18,398 nt of DNA from Pelomonas sp963992225 (GTDB lineage: Bacteria; Pseudomonadota; Gammaproteobacteria; Burkholderiales; Burkholderiaceae_C). A program made the translations under genes and the position numbers. Below the pieces are notes generated by a model. That model was given only the letters and a program-made list of their open reading frames with translations. It was not told where the DNA came from and did not search any database. Of the stretch, positions 1-6,600 are shown piece by piece; position 1 is the stretch's first letter, and each line of letters begins with the position of its first letter. The DNA lies in NCBI GenBank assembly GCA_963992225.1, contig CAXDTK010000081.1, forward strand, positions 1 to 18,398. Direction: 5' to 3'.

Positions 1-488
1 GCCGGGGCGGGCGCGGTGGCAGCCGCCTTGGGGGCAGGCGTCGGCGTGGCCGAGGCCGGCGCACCGCCGCCTTCGACGAAGCGCTTGATGTTGACCAGCA
101 GCTCGGTGGTGTCGACCGGGTCGGCGCCCGAGCCCTGGTGGCGGCCCAGCTGGGCGCGCAGCGCGTCGCCGGACTGCAGCAGCACGTCCACCATCGGCGC
201 GGTCGGCTGCAGCTCGTGGCGGCGCAGCTTGTCCAGCAGCGTCTCCATCTGGTGCGTCAGCTCGGCGACATCGCTGAAGCCGAACGTGGCCGCGCCGCCC
301 TTGATGGAGTGGGCGCAGCGGAAGATCGCGTTCAGCTCTTCATCGTCGGCCGCGTCGACATCCACGTTGAGCAGCAGCTGCTCCATGTTGTCGAGGTTCT
401 CGCCGGCCTCCTCGAAGAAGACCTGATAGAACTGGCTGAGGTCGATGCCGGCGCTGATGCTGGCGCCTTCGGAGGTCATGTCACCCAT
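1..488 (-). CDS. cheA: Chemotaxis histidine kinase CheA, N-terminal part (cut by window edge)
   Basis: CheA is the cytoplasmic kinase that passes phosphate from receptor arrays to CheY and CheB. The first 162 codons are visible and the gene runs off the left edge. Residues about 15-120 form an Hpt (P1) domain. The phospho-accepting histidine is H60, in the motif AHSIKGGAATFGF, and the codon at 309-311 is CAC on the minus strand. After about residue 135 the chain becomes an Ala/Pro-rich linker, as expected between P1 and P2. The start at 488 is preceded by GGGAG at a suitable distance; an in-frame ATG at 479 (MTSEG) is an alternative. It lies 24 bp after cheY and probably shares its transcript. 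The kinase core is outside the window, so full CheA architecture is inferred from the Hpt domain and neighbours. Confidence 0.93.
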   Translation of the reverse strand, partial: MGDMTSEGASISAGIDLSQFYQVFFEEAGENLDNMEQLLLNVDVDAADDEELNAIFRCAHSIKGGAATFGFSDVAELTHQMETLLDKLRRHELQPTAPMVDVLLQSGDALRAQLGRHQGSGADPVDTTELLVNIKRFVEGGGAPASATPTPAPKAAATAPAP

Positions 489-512
489 GTCGGTGCTCCC
501 GTGGGTCAGGCG

Positions 513-875
513 TCAGCGGATGACCTTGCCGATCACTTCGATCAGCTTGGCCGGATCGAAGGGCTTGACCAGCCAGCCGGTGGCGCCGGCAGCGCGGCCG
601 GCCTGCTTCATCGCGTCGCTGGATTCGGTGGTCAGGATCAGGATGGGGGTGGTCTTGAACTTCGGGTTCTCGCGCAGCTTCTTGGTCAGGCTGATGCCGT
701 CCATGCGCGGCATGTTCTGGTCGGTCAGCACCAGGTCGAAATCGCGCGTGCCGGACTTTTCCCAGGCGTCCTGCCCGTCCACTGCTTCCACCACGTTGAA
801 GCCGGCGTTCTTGAGCGTGAAGGCCACCATCTGGCGCATCGAAGCCGAATCGTCGACAGCAAGGATTGAGTGCAT
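513..875 (-). CDS. cheY: Chemotaxis response regulator CheY
   Basis: This is a stand-alone receiver domain of 120 aa, the usual CheY length. Phosphorylated CheY binds FliM and the motor to change rotation. The acidic pair is D8/D9 and the phosphoacceptor is D52 in LTDQNMPRMDG. The switch Thr is T82 in LILTTES, and the conserved Lys is K104 in LVKPF. W101 takes the place of the switch aromatic Tyr106 of E. coli CheY. There is no output domain. The frame extends upstream to 1016, but the start at 875 gives the correct N-terminus (MHSILAVDDS) and has GGAG 9 nt upstream. It sits 43 bp downstream of the CheZ-like gene and 24 bp upstream of cheA, consistent with one operon. Confidence 0.95.
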   Translation of the reverse strand: MHSILAVDDSASMRQMVAFTLKNAGFNVVEAVDGQDAWEKSGTRDFDLVLTDQNMPRMDGISLTKKLRENPKFKTTPILILTTESSDAMKQAGRAAGATGWLVKPFDPAKLIEVIGKVIR

Positions 876-918
876 TTGTTTTTTCTCCGAGAGAGCGTTT
901 GCCTGGGGGGCTGAAGAT

Positions 919-1386
919 TCAGAAAAGTTCGATGGAGCCGGCGTCCATCTCGTCTTGCGTGACCGGGTTGGGGCGCAGCGGTGCGACCTCGACGACGGCG
1001 GCGCCGTCCTCATCATCCATGCCGAAGGTGTCGCGTGCGAGCTGGTCGGCGCAGTTGCGCAGGCGCTGGCTGGTGTGGGCGATCAGCTGCGTGGCCATGT
1101 CCTGGAACTGCAGCGCGGTGATGGCGCCTGCGACGTCCTGCATGATTTGCTTGAGCCCCTCGGAGGCGGGGCCGCCGTCGCTGCTGCTCAGCAGTGACAT
1201 GACCTGGTTGGACGCGCTGTAGAAATGCGTGGACAGGGCCTCTCCCGCGTCGTCGAGCAGGCGCTGCAGCCGCTCGAGATCGTTGGTCACCGTCATCAGG
1301 TGATCCTGCAGTTCCGCAGCCGCCAGCAACGGCAGGGCGGCAATGGCTCCGTCAAATTCTGCTGCTGTGGAGGGTTCTGTCTGCAT
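919..1386 (-). CDS. cheZ: Short CheZ-like CheY-P phosphatase
   Basis: The protein has 155 aa and is mostly helical. The segment ALQFQDMATQLI (residues 91-102) matches the catalytic helix of CheZ: D96 and Q100 have the D-x3-Q spacing of E. coli D143/Q147, which dephosphorylate CheY-P. The tail TQDEMDAGSIELF (143-155) resembles the acidic/hydrophobic C-terminal CheY-binding peptide of CheZ, reached here by a short acidic linker. E. coli CheZ is about 214 aa, so the long dimerisation helices must be shorter. The start at 1386 has GGAGAAACG directly upstream. It is the first gene of the leftward cheZ-cheY-cheA cluster, which supports the role. The family call rests on the catalytic motif, tail and context; overall similarity to CheZ is weak by eye. 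Confidence 0.78.
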   Translation of the reverse strand: MQTEPSTAAEFDGAIAALPLLAAAELQDHLMTVTNDLERLQRLLDDAGEALSTHFYSASNQVMSLLSSSDGGPASEGLKQIMQDVAGAITALQFQDMATQLIAHTSQRLRNCADQLARDTFGMDDEDGAAVVEVAPLRPNPVTQDEMDAGSIELF

Positions 1387-1507
1387 CGTTTCTCCGCGAG
1401 GGGATGCTGCTTTTCGTCCTGTGCCCTGTGTATTCCCTCAGGGCGAAATGCATCATGTCATGTTCACCCGATTTTCGGCAGCTGTCGACGCCGAGATGTC
1501 GGGAAAC

Positions 1508-1524
1508 GAGCGGTATTACCGCTC
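1508..1524. promoter_or_regulatory. Perfect 17-bp palindrome, candidate operator
   Basis: GAGCGGTA-T-TACCGCTC has two 8-bp arms around one central base. It lies 60-76 bp upstream of the kinase start and 122-138 bp upstream of the cheZ-like start, a typical place for a dimeric regulator of a divergent region. The half-site TACCGCT resembles a NarL-family heptamer (TACYNMT), and a NarL-type regulator is encoded just downstream. However, the arms point outwards, unlike the classical 7-2-7 NarL site. Which protein binds is inference. Confidence 0.45.
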
Positions 1525-1547
1525 TGAACCGCGATGACTGTGGCGCC

Positions 1548-1583
1548 CTGCCAGCGAGCATAGGCGCGGCATACTGTGCTCCC
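1548..1583 (+). promoter_or_regulatory. Possible sigma70 promoter giving a leaderless kinase mRNA
   Basis: CTGCCA (1548-1553, 4 of 6 to TTGACA), a 16-bp spacer and CATACT (1570-1575, 4 of 6 to TATAAT) stand just before the ATG at 1584. Transcription would start about 7-9 nt after the -10 element, at or next to the start codon. No Shine-Dalgarno sequence is present upstream of the ATG, which fits a leaderless message. The matches are modest and could be chance. Confidence 0.3.
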
Positions 1584-2741
1584 ATGACGATTTCAGGTGT
1601 GGAGCAGGCCGGCCGGATCCTGCGCGTGCTGCATGTTGAGGATTCCGAGCTCGACCACCAGCTCATCGCGGCCCAGCTCAAGCGCGCGGGGCTGCAGGTC
1701 GAGATGGAACGGCTGGACGCGCTGGCCGCGGTGCTGGCGGTGCTGGACCGGCCCTGGGACGCCATCATTTCGGACTACAACCTGCCGGGCTATTCGGGCC
1801 TTCAGGTGCTGGAGGCGTTGAAGGAGCGCAGGCTGCAGACGCCCTTCATCCTCGTGTCCGGCGAGATCGGCGAGGACACGGCGGTGGCGGCGATGCGCAA
1901 CGGCGCTTCCGACTACCTGCTGAAGAACAACCTCAACCGCCTCGCGCCCGCGTTGCTGCATGCCATCGACGCGGCCGAGAACGAGCGGGCCCGGGCCGCG
2001 GCCGACCATGAGCTGATCAAGTCCAAGCAGCGCCTGCATGCGCTAGCCGGGCACCTGCAGACCAGCGTCGAGCTGGAACGGGCGGCGATCGCGCGCGAGA
2101 TCCACGACGACGTGGGCGGCTCGCTCACCGCGCTGAAGTTCGACCTCGCCTGGATCGACCGCCATGCCCAGGAGCCCGAGGTGCGCCAGCGCGTTGCCGC
2201 GGCGCTGGAGACGGTCAGCTCGGCCATCGACGCCAGCCAGCGCATCATGCACAACCTGCGCCCGGCCATCCTGGAGCAGGGCCTGGTGGCGGCGCTGCAG
2301 TGGATGACCGCGCGCTTCGAGCGCCGCACCGGCATCGAGGCCGGCCTGCGCGTCGGCGACGAGCGCCTGGCCCTGCCGCCCGGCGTGCCGCTGGTGGCCT
2401 ATCGCACGGCGCAGGAGGCGCTCACCAACGTCACCAAGCATGCGGGGGCGACGCGGGTTGACATCGAGCTCAGCCTGGACTCCGGCGTGCTGACGCTGGA
2501 GATCCGCGACAACGGCCGCGGCATCGCGCCGGGCGACCTGGCCAAGGAGCGCTCCTTCGGCATCCGCGGCCTGCACGAGCGCGCGGCCACCGTGGGCGGC
2601 TGGGTGGATCTCAGCAGCACGCCCGGTGCCGGCACCAGCCTGATCCTGACCGTGCCGCTGGCGGCCGACGCCATCGACGCGCTGGACGACGCCACCGACT
2701 TCGGTGACGACACCGGCGCCTCGATCTGGGGGCGGGTGTGA
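1584..2741 (+). CDS. Soluble hybrid histidine kinase: receiver + HisKA_3 + HATPase
   Basis: This 385-aa sensor kinase has no membrane segment. Residues about 12-130 form a receiver domain (E19/D20, phosphoacceptor D64 in ISDYNLPGYSG, K114). A short helical linker follows. The HisKA_3 dimerisation domain (about 160-230) has phospho-accepting H174 in AREIHDDVGGSLTALK, the NarX/DesK/UhpB type. The ATPase domain (about 260-375) has N-box N282 in AQEALTNVTKHAG, G1 box DNGRGI (309-314) and GIRGLHERA. An N-terminal receiver suggests the kinase is controlled by phosphate from another kinase rather than by a bound ligand. The stop overlaps the next gene's GTG by 4 nt, so that response regulator is almost certainly its partner. 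Start 1584 is chosen because the receiver begins right after it; the upstream extension to 1404 has no domain-like sequence. Confidence 0.9.
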   Translation: MTISGVEQAGRILRVLHVEDSELDHQLIAAQLKRAGLQVEMERLDALAAVLAVLDRPWDAIISDYNLPGYSGLQVLEALKERRLQTPFILVSGEIGEDTAVAAMRNGASDYLLKNNLNRLAPALLHAIDAAENERARAAADHELIKSKQRLHALAGHLQTSVELERAAIAREIHDDVGGSLTALKFDLAWIDRHAQEPEVRQRVAAALETVSSAIDASQRIMHNLRPAILEQGLVAALQWMTARFERRTGIEAGLRVGDERLALPPGVPLVAYRTAQEALTNVTKHAGATRVDIELSLDSGVLTLEIRDNGRGIAPGDLAKERSFGIRGLHERAATVGGWVDLSSTPGAGTSLILTVPLAADAIDALDDATDFGDDTGASIWGRV

Positions 2742-3385
2742 TCAAGGTCATCCTCTGCGACGACCATGGCCTGATCCGCCGCGGCATCCGCGACACGCTG
2801 GCGGACGCCCAGGACATCGAGGTCGTCGGCGAGGCCGGCGACTACACCGAGCTGCGCGGCCTGCTGCACCAGCTCGGCCGCGACAACCCCTGCGACGTGC
2901 TGGTGCTGGACATCAACATGCCGGGCCGCTCGGGCCTGGACGTGCTGCATGTGCTCAAGGACGAGGGCTCCACGCTGCGCACGCTGATCGTGTCGATGTA
3001 CCCCGAGGACCAGTACGCCATCCGTGCGCTCAAGGCCGGCGCCTACGGCTACGTCAACAAGGGCGGCGACCCGGCCACGCTGGTGCAGGCGGTGCGCACC
3101 GTGGCCCAGGGTCGCAAGTACGTGACGCCCGAGATCGCGCAGATGCTGGTCGAGAGCCTGACGGCGCCGGTCACCGAGCAGGCCCACCACAAGCTGTCCG
3201 ACCGCGAGCTGCAGACGCTGGTGATGATCGCGTCGGGCAAGCGGCTGTCGGACATCGCCGAGGAGCTGATGCTCAGCCCCAAGACCGTCAGCGTCTACCG
3301 TGCGCGGGTGCTGGAGAAGCTGGGCTTGACCAACAACTCCGAACTGACGGTCTATGCCATCCGCAACGGCCTCGTCGCCAGCTGA
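2738..3385 (+). CDS. NarL/FixJ-family response regulator (receiver + LuxR HTH)
   Basis: This 215-aa transcription factor has a receiver domain at 1-120 (D8/D9 acidic pair, phosphoacceptor D58 in VLDINMPGRSG, K109 region in YVNKGG). A LuxR-type helix-turn-helix occupies about 150-212 (LSDRELQTLVMIASGKRLSDIAEELMLSPKTVSVYRARVLEKLGL). The start is GTG at 2738, overlapping the kinase stop (GTGA), a sign of translational coupling and a cognate pair. On phosphorylation by the upstream kinase it should dimerise and bind DNA. Candidate targets are its own operon, through the palindrome at 1508-1524, and possibly the neighbouring motility genes; both are guesses. Its last 32 nt overlap the diguanylate cyclase gene. 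Confidence 0.94.
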   Translation: MIKVILCDDHGLIRRGIRDTLADAQDIEVVGEAGDYTELRGLLHQLGRDNPCDVLVLDINMPGRSGLDVLHVLKDEGSTLRTLIVSMYPEDQYAIRALKAGAYGYVNKGGDPATLVQAVRTVAQGRKYVTPEIAQMLVESLTAPVTEQAHHKLSDRELQTLVMIASGKRLSDIAEELMLSPKTVSVYRARVLEKLGLTNNSELTVYAIRNGLVAS

Positions 3386-4658
3386 GCGCCGCGGCGGCCG
3401 CCGGCCCTCGCTGGTCCGGCGGCTCACCTGGGTCAGCGCCTGCGTGATGGGGGCGGCCCTGCTGCTGAGTTCGCTGGCGCTGGCCGCCTGGGTGCACCAC
3501 AGCCTGCGCGAGGCGCAGCTGCAGAGCGCCGAGCAGTCGGCCCAGCTGCTGGCCGGCAACCTGGCGCCGGCGTTGGCCTTCCACGACCGGGAGGCCACGC
3601 TGGACGTGCTGGTCGCCTTCAGCCGGCGCGAGGGGCTGCAGAGCCTGGTGGTGCGCCAGCCTGGCGGCGAACTCTTCACGCACTGGCCCGGCGCGGCCGG
3701 CGCGGAGGCGGCGGACGACGCGCCGCTGCGGGTCGACTGGCGCGGGCTGCGGCTGGTGGTGCCAGTGGAGCTGCAGGGCGAGCGCATCGGCAGCCTGGTG
3801 TGGCGGGAATCCTTCGGTGCGCTCAACGCCACGCTGCTGCGGCTGGCTGCCGGTGCCGTGCTGGTGCTGGCGCTGGCGCTGCTGGGCGCCAGCCTGCTGC
3901 TGCGCTGGACCCAGCGCCGTGCGCTGGCGCCGCTGATCGCGCTGTCGCGGCTGGCCGAGCGGGTGGCCGTCAGCCAGGACTACAGCCTGCGCGCGGCGGT
4001 GCGCGAGGACGACGAGGTGGGCCGGCTGGCCGAGCGCTTCAACGGCATGCTGCGGCGCATCGAGGTCTGGCACCAGGACATGAACGAGCGCCTGGCCCAG
4101 GAGCGCGAGAGCGGCCAGGCCATGCAGCAGCTGGCGCACCGCGACGCGCTGACCGGCCTGCCCAACCGCCTGGCCTTCGAGCTGACGCTGGAGCGGCTGT
4201 TCGTGGACCTGCGCCAGCCCCGGCATGCCGGCCCGCAGCGGCTGGCGCTGCTGTTCATCGACCTGGACAACTTCAAGCAGGTCAACGACAGCGGCGGCCA
4301 TGCCGCGGGCGATGCGGTGCTGGTGGAGGTGAGCCGGCGCATGAGCGCGGTGCTGCGCAGCAGCGACACGCTGTTCCGCCTCGGCGGTGACGAGTTCGCG
4401 CTGCTGGTGGCCGACGTGGCCGACCCCGAGCCGGTGGAGCAGCTGGCCGGCCGGCTGATCGCCAGCGTGGCCGAGCCGCTGCTGGTGCAGGGCCGCCCGC
4501 AGGCCGTCGGGGCCACCGTGGGGCTGGCTTTCGTGCCCGATGACGCGACCGACCCCCAGTCGTTGCTGCGCGCGGCCGACGCCGCCATGTACGCTGCCAA
4601 GCATGCCGGCAAGAACACTTATCGTCGGGCCCGCGTCGACGACACGACGGGCCCTTGA
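3354..4658 (+). CDS. YfiN-like membrane diguanylate cyclase (CHASE8-HAMP-GGDEF)
   Basis: This 434-aa inner-membrane enzyme makes c-di-GMP from two GTP. Its layout is TM1 (about 26-47), a periplasmic segment (48-160), TM2 (161-184), HAMP (185-238) and GGDEF (260-428). The periplasmic part begins SAQLLAGNLAPALAFHDRE, a signature of the CHASE8 domain of YfiN/TpbB/DgcN. The active site GGDEF (344-348) is intact. R335-S-S-D338, five residues upstream, is a proper inhibitory I-site, so product inhibition is expected. YfiN is held inactive in the periplasm by YfiR, and a YfiR homologue ends this operon. Start 3354 overlaps the regulator gene by 32 nt; no later in-frame start would keep TM1. The 3' end overlaps the receptor gene by 56 nt. 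Confidence 0.92.
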   Translation: MPSATASSPAERRGGRRPSLVRRLTWVSACVMGAALLLSSLALAAWVHHSLREAQLQSAEQSAQLLAGNLAPALAFHDREATLDVLVAFSRREGLQSLVVRQPGGELFTHWPGAAGAEAADDAPLRVDWRGLRLVVPVELQGERIGSLVWRESFGALNATLLRLAAGAVLVLALALLGASLLLRWTQRRALAPLIALSRLAERVAVSQDYSLRAAVREDDEVGRLAERFNGMLRRIEVWHQDMNERLAQERESGQAMQQLAHRDALTGLPNRLAFELTLERLFVDLRQPRHAGPQRLALLFIDLDNFKQVNDSGGHAAGDAVLVEVSRRMSAVLRSSDTLFRLGGDEFALLVADVADPEPVEQLAGRLIASVAEPLLVQGRPQAVGATVGLAFVPDDATDPQSLLRAADAAMYAAKHAGKNTYRRARVDDTTGP

Positions 4659-6600
4659 ACTCTGCGCGCTGCTGCTGCTGAGCGGCGCCGCGCGGGCCCA
4701 GACGGCCGACATTCCCAGCCTGGAAGACCTGCTGCGCACCGAGCGCCGGGGTGCCGCGGCGGAGCTGGCCGTCAGCACGGCGTCGCGCCAGGCGCAGAGC
4801 GCCGACCTGGCGCCTGCCGTCACCCATGTCGTCAGCCGCCAGGACATCGATCGCCTGGGCCTGCGCAGCGTGGGCGACGTGCTGCGCCGCATGCCGGGGC
4901 TGGAGGTGCGCCAGGACGACGAGTTCACCCGCGTGGCGGTGCGCGGCATCGCGCCGGGCGATTTCAACGGCCGCGTGCTGTTCCTGCTCGACGGCCTGCG
5001 GCTGAACGACAACCTTTACGACGCCGGCCCCATCGACCGCGAGTTCTTCATCGACGTCAGCCTGATCGAGCGCGTCGAGTTCACGCCGGGGCCGGGCTCG
5101 GCGCTGTACGGCGGCAACGCGCTGCTGGGCGTGGTCAACATCGTCACGCAGCGGGCCGACACGCTGGCCGGGCCGCAGGTGCGGGTGGCGCTGTCGCCGC
5201 GCGGCCAGGTCAGCACGCGGCTGAGCTATGCGCAGCGGCTGGCCAGCGGCGCCGAATGGCTGGCCGCCTTCAGCAGCGACCGCGAACCTCACCCGCCGCT
5301 GGCCTATGGCGAGACGGACGACGTGCGACCGCAGCGCGAGGCGCTGGAGCGGGACCGGGCCCGGCGCTGGCTGCTGGGCGGCCGGGCCGGTGGCCTGTCG
5401 CTGCGCGTGGGCGGCGTGCAGCGCGACCGCGGGCTCTACAGCTTCCTGCCGGTATCGGGCGAGCTGACGGGCAGCGTCAACTCGATGCGCGAGAACCATG
5501 CCCAGGCCGGCTGGACCGGCCGCGCTGCCGGCTGGGACCTGCAGCTGGCCCTGGGCTGGCAGCAGTCGCGCTACCGCGCCGAGCAGGACGACGACAGCGG
5601 CGGCACGGCGCGCCCGAGCCGCTTCGAGGCGCTGGGCCGCTGGTGGCTGGGCGAGTTGCGCATGGCACGCGCCTGGGGCGGTGCGGGCGGCGACAGCCAC
5701 ACCACCAGCTTCGGCATGGACTGGCAGCGCGACAGCGTGCAGCGCTTCCGCTACCTGGTGTACGGCGACCCGCTGGAAGACGACAACGACGCCGCGCAGC
5801 GCCTGGGCTTCTACCTGCAGGACGAGTGGCGGCTGGCCGAGCGCCAGCGCCTGGTGCTGGGCGTGCGGCATGACGCCGTGCACGGTGGCGACGCCAACTG
5901 GAGCCCGCGCGCGGCCTGGGTGTGGTCGCCCGCGCCCGGCCAGAGCCTCAAGCTGATGTGGGGCACCGCATTCCGCGCGCCCAACCGCTTCGAGCAGGCG
6001 GTCAACCAGGCCGACGACGCGCCGCCGGTGCGCCGCGAACGGCTGCGCACGACCGAGCTGGCCTGGCAGGGCCCGCTGCCGCTGCTGCCGGTCGGTGAGT
6101 GGAGCTGGCAGGCCTCGCTGTTCAGCAGCCACCTGGTGGACTTCATCGAGCGCGGCGAATGGCCATACGAGAACCGGCCGGTGGCCAGCTCGCGCGGCCT
6201 GGAGCTGGGCCTGAACGGCCGCTGGGGCGAGGGCTGGCAGCTGCAGCTGAGCCTGATGGGGCAGCGCAACCGCGGCGTGGACGGCAGCCGCCAGGCCTAC
6301 AGCCCGGCGCGCACGGCCAAGTGGGCGTTGCAGATCCCGCTGCCGGTGCCGGACCTGCGGCTGTCGCTCAGCGGCTGGGCCACGACCGAGCGCCCCGGCC
6401 CGGAGCGCCTGCCGGGCTATGCCCAGCACCAGGCCCAGCTGCTGTGGCAGCCGAGCCGGCAGTGGGACCTTTTCGTCGGTGCGCACAACGTCGGCAGCCG
6501 CGCCTATGCCGAGGCCAGCGGCGGCGAGTTCAGCTGGCCGCTGCAGCGCCAGGGCACGCGCTGGCAGGCCGGCTTCACCTGGCGCGGAGACGCGCGATGA
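4603..6600 (+). CDS. TonB-dependent outer-membrane receptor
   Basis: This 665-aa protein has a signal peptide (basic segment, then ALELCALLLLSGAARA, cleavage near residue 32). A plug domain (about 68-183) carries typical motifs: VVSRQDIDRLGLRSVGDVLRRMPG, VAVRGI, VLFLLDG, IERVEFTPGPGSALYGGNALLGVVNIVT. The rest forms a beta-barrel to the C-terminus. AELAVSTAS (53-61) could be the TonB box. Such receptors import scarce ligands (siderophores, cobalamin, glycans) using TonB, or signal their presence. The substrate cannot be read here; the plug resembles the FepA/BtuB/CirA group broadly. Start 4603 gives a proper signal peptide; the frame opens at 4540, deep inside the cyclase gene. It lies between yfiN-like and yfiR-like genes and overlaps both, which argues for a signalling rather than purely nutritional role. 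Confidence 0.9.
   Translation: MPARTLIVGPASTTRRALELCALLLLSGAARAQTADIPSLEDLLRTERRGAAAELAVSTASRQAQSADLAPAVTHVVSRQDIDRLGLRSVGDVLRRMPGLEVRQDDEFTRVAVRGIAPGDFNGRVLFLLDGLRLNDNLYDAGPIDREFFIDVSLIERVEFTPGPGSALYGGNALLGVVNIVTQRADTLAGPQVRVALSPRGQVSTRLSYAQRLASGAEWLAAFSSDREPHPPLAYGETDDVRPQREALERDRARRWLLGGRAGGLSLRVGGVQRDRGLYSFLPVSGELTGSVNSMRENHAQAGWTGRAAGWDLQLALGWQQSRYRAEQDDDSGGTARPSRFEALGRWWLGELRMARAWGGAGGDSHTTSFGMDWQRDSVQRFRYLVYGDPLEDDNDAAQRLGFYLQDEWRLAERQRLVLGVRHDAVHGGDANWSPRAAWVWSPAPGQSLKLMWGTAFRAPNRFEQAVNQADDAPPVRRERLRTTELAWQGPLPLLPVGEWSWQASLFSSHLVDFIERGEWPYENRPVASSRGLELGLNGRWGEGWQLQLSLMGQRNRGVDGSRQAYSPARTAKWALQIPLPVPDLRLSLSGWATTERPGPERLPGYAQHQAQLLWQPSRQWDLFVGAHNVGSRAYAEASGGEFSWPLQRQGTRWQAGFTWRGDAR

Larger units (their letters stand above)
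1387..1583. promoter_or_regulatory. Divergent intergenic region between cheZ-like gene and kinase operon
   Basis: This 197-bp gap carries the 5' ends of two divergent operons. It holds a perfect 17-bp palindrome (1508-1524) and a small inverted repeat (GCCCTG at 1423-1428 with CAGGGC at 1439-1444). It also has a sigma70-like pair next to the kinase start. On the minus strand, 1472-1479 reads GCCGAAAA, 7 of 8 matches to the sigma28 (FliA) -10 consensus GCCGATAA, but no convincing -35 lies 11 nt upstream. The chemotaxis promoter is therefore only suggested. The kinase frame is open back to 1404, but the likely start is 1584. Confidence 0.5.

Noticed and set aside
1404..1583. 60-residue N-terminal extension of the histidine kinase
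   Set aside because: It has no domain-like sequence, spans the palindrome and promoter-like region, and the receiver domain begins just after the ATG at 1584.
3288..5012. 574-aa open frame antisense to the diguanylate cyclase
   Set aside because: It is again a compositional shadow; the plus-strand gene has intact GGDEF, HAMP and CHASE8 signatures.
4282..6486. 734-aa open frame antisense to the TonB-dependent receptor
   Set aside because: It has no recognisable motif, biased Ala/Gln/Arg composition and complete overlap with a convincing receptor gene.
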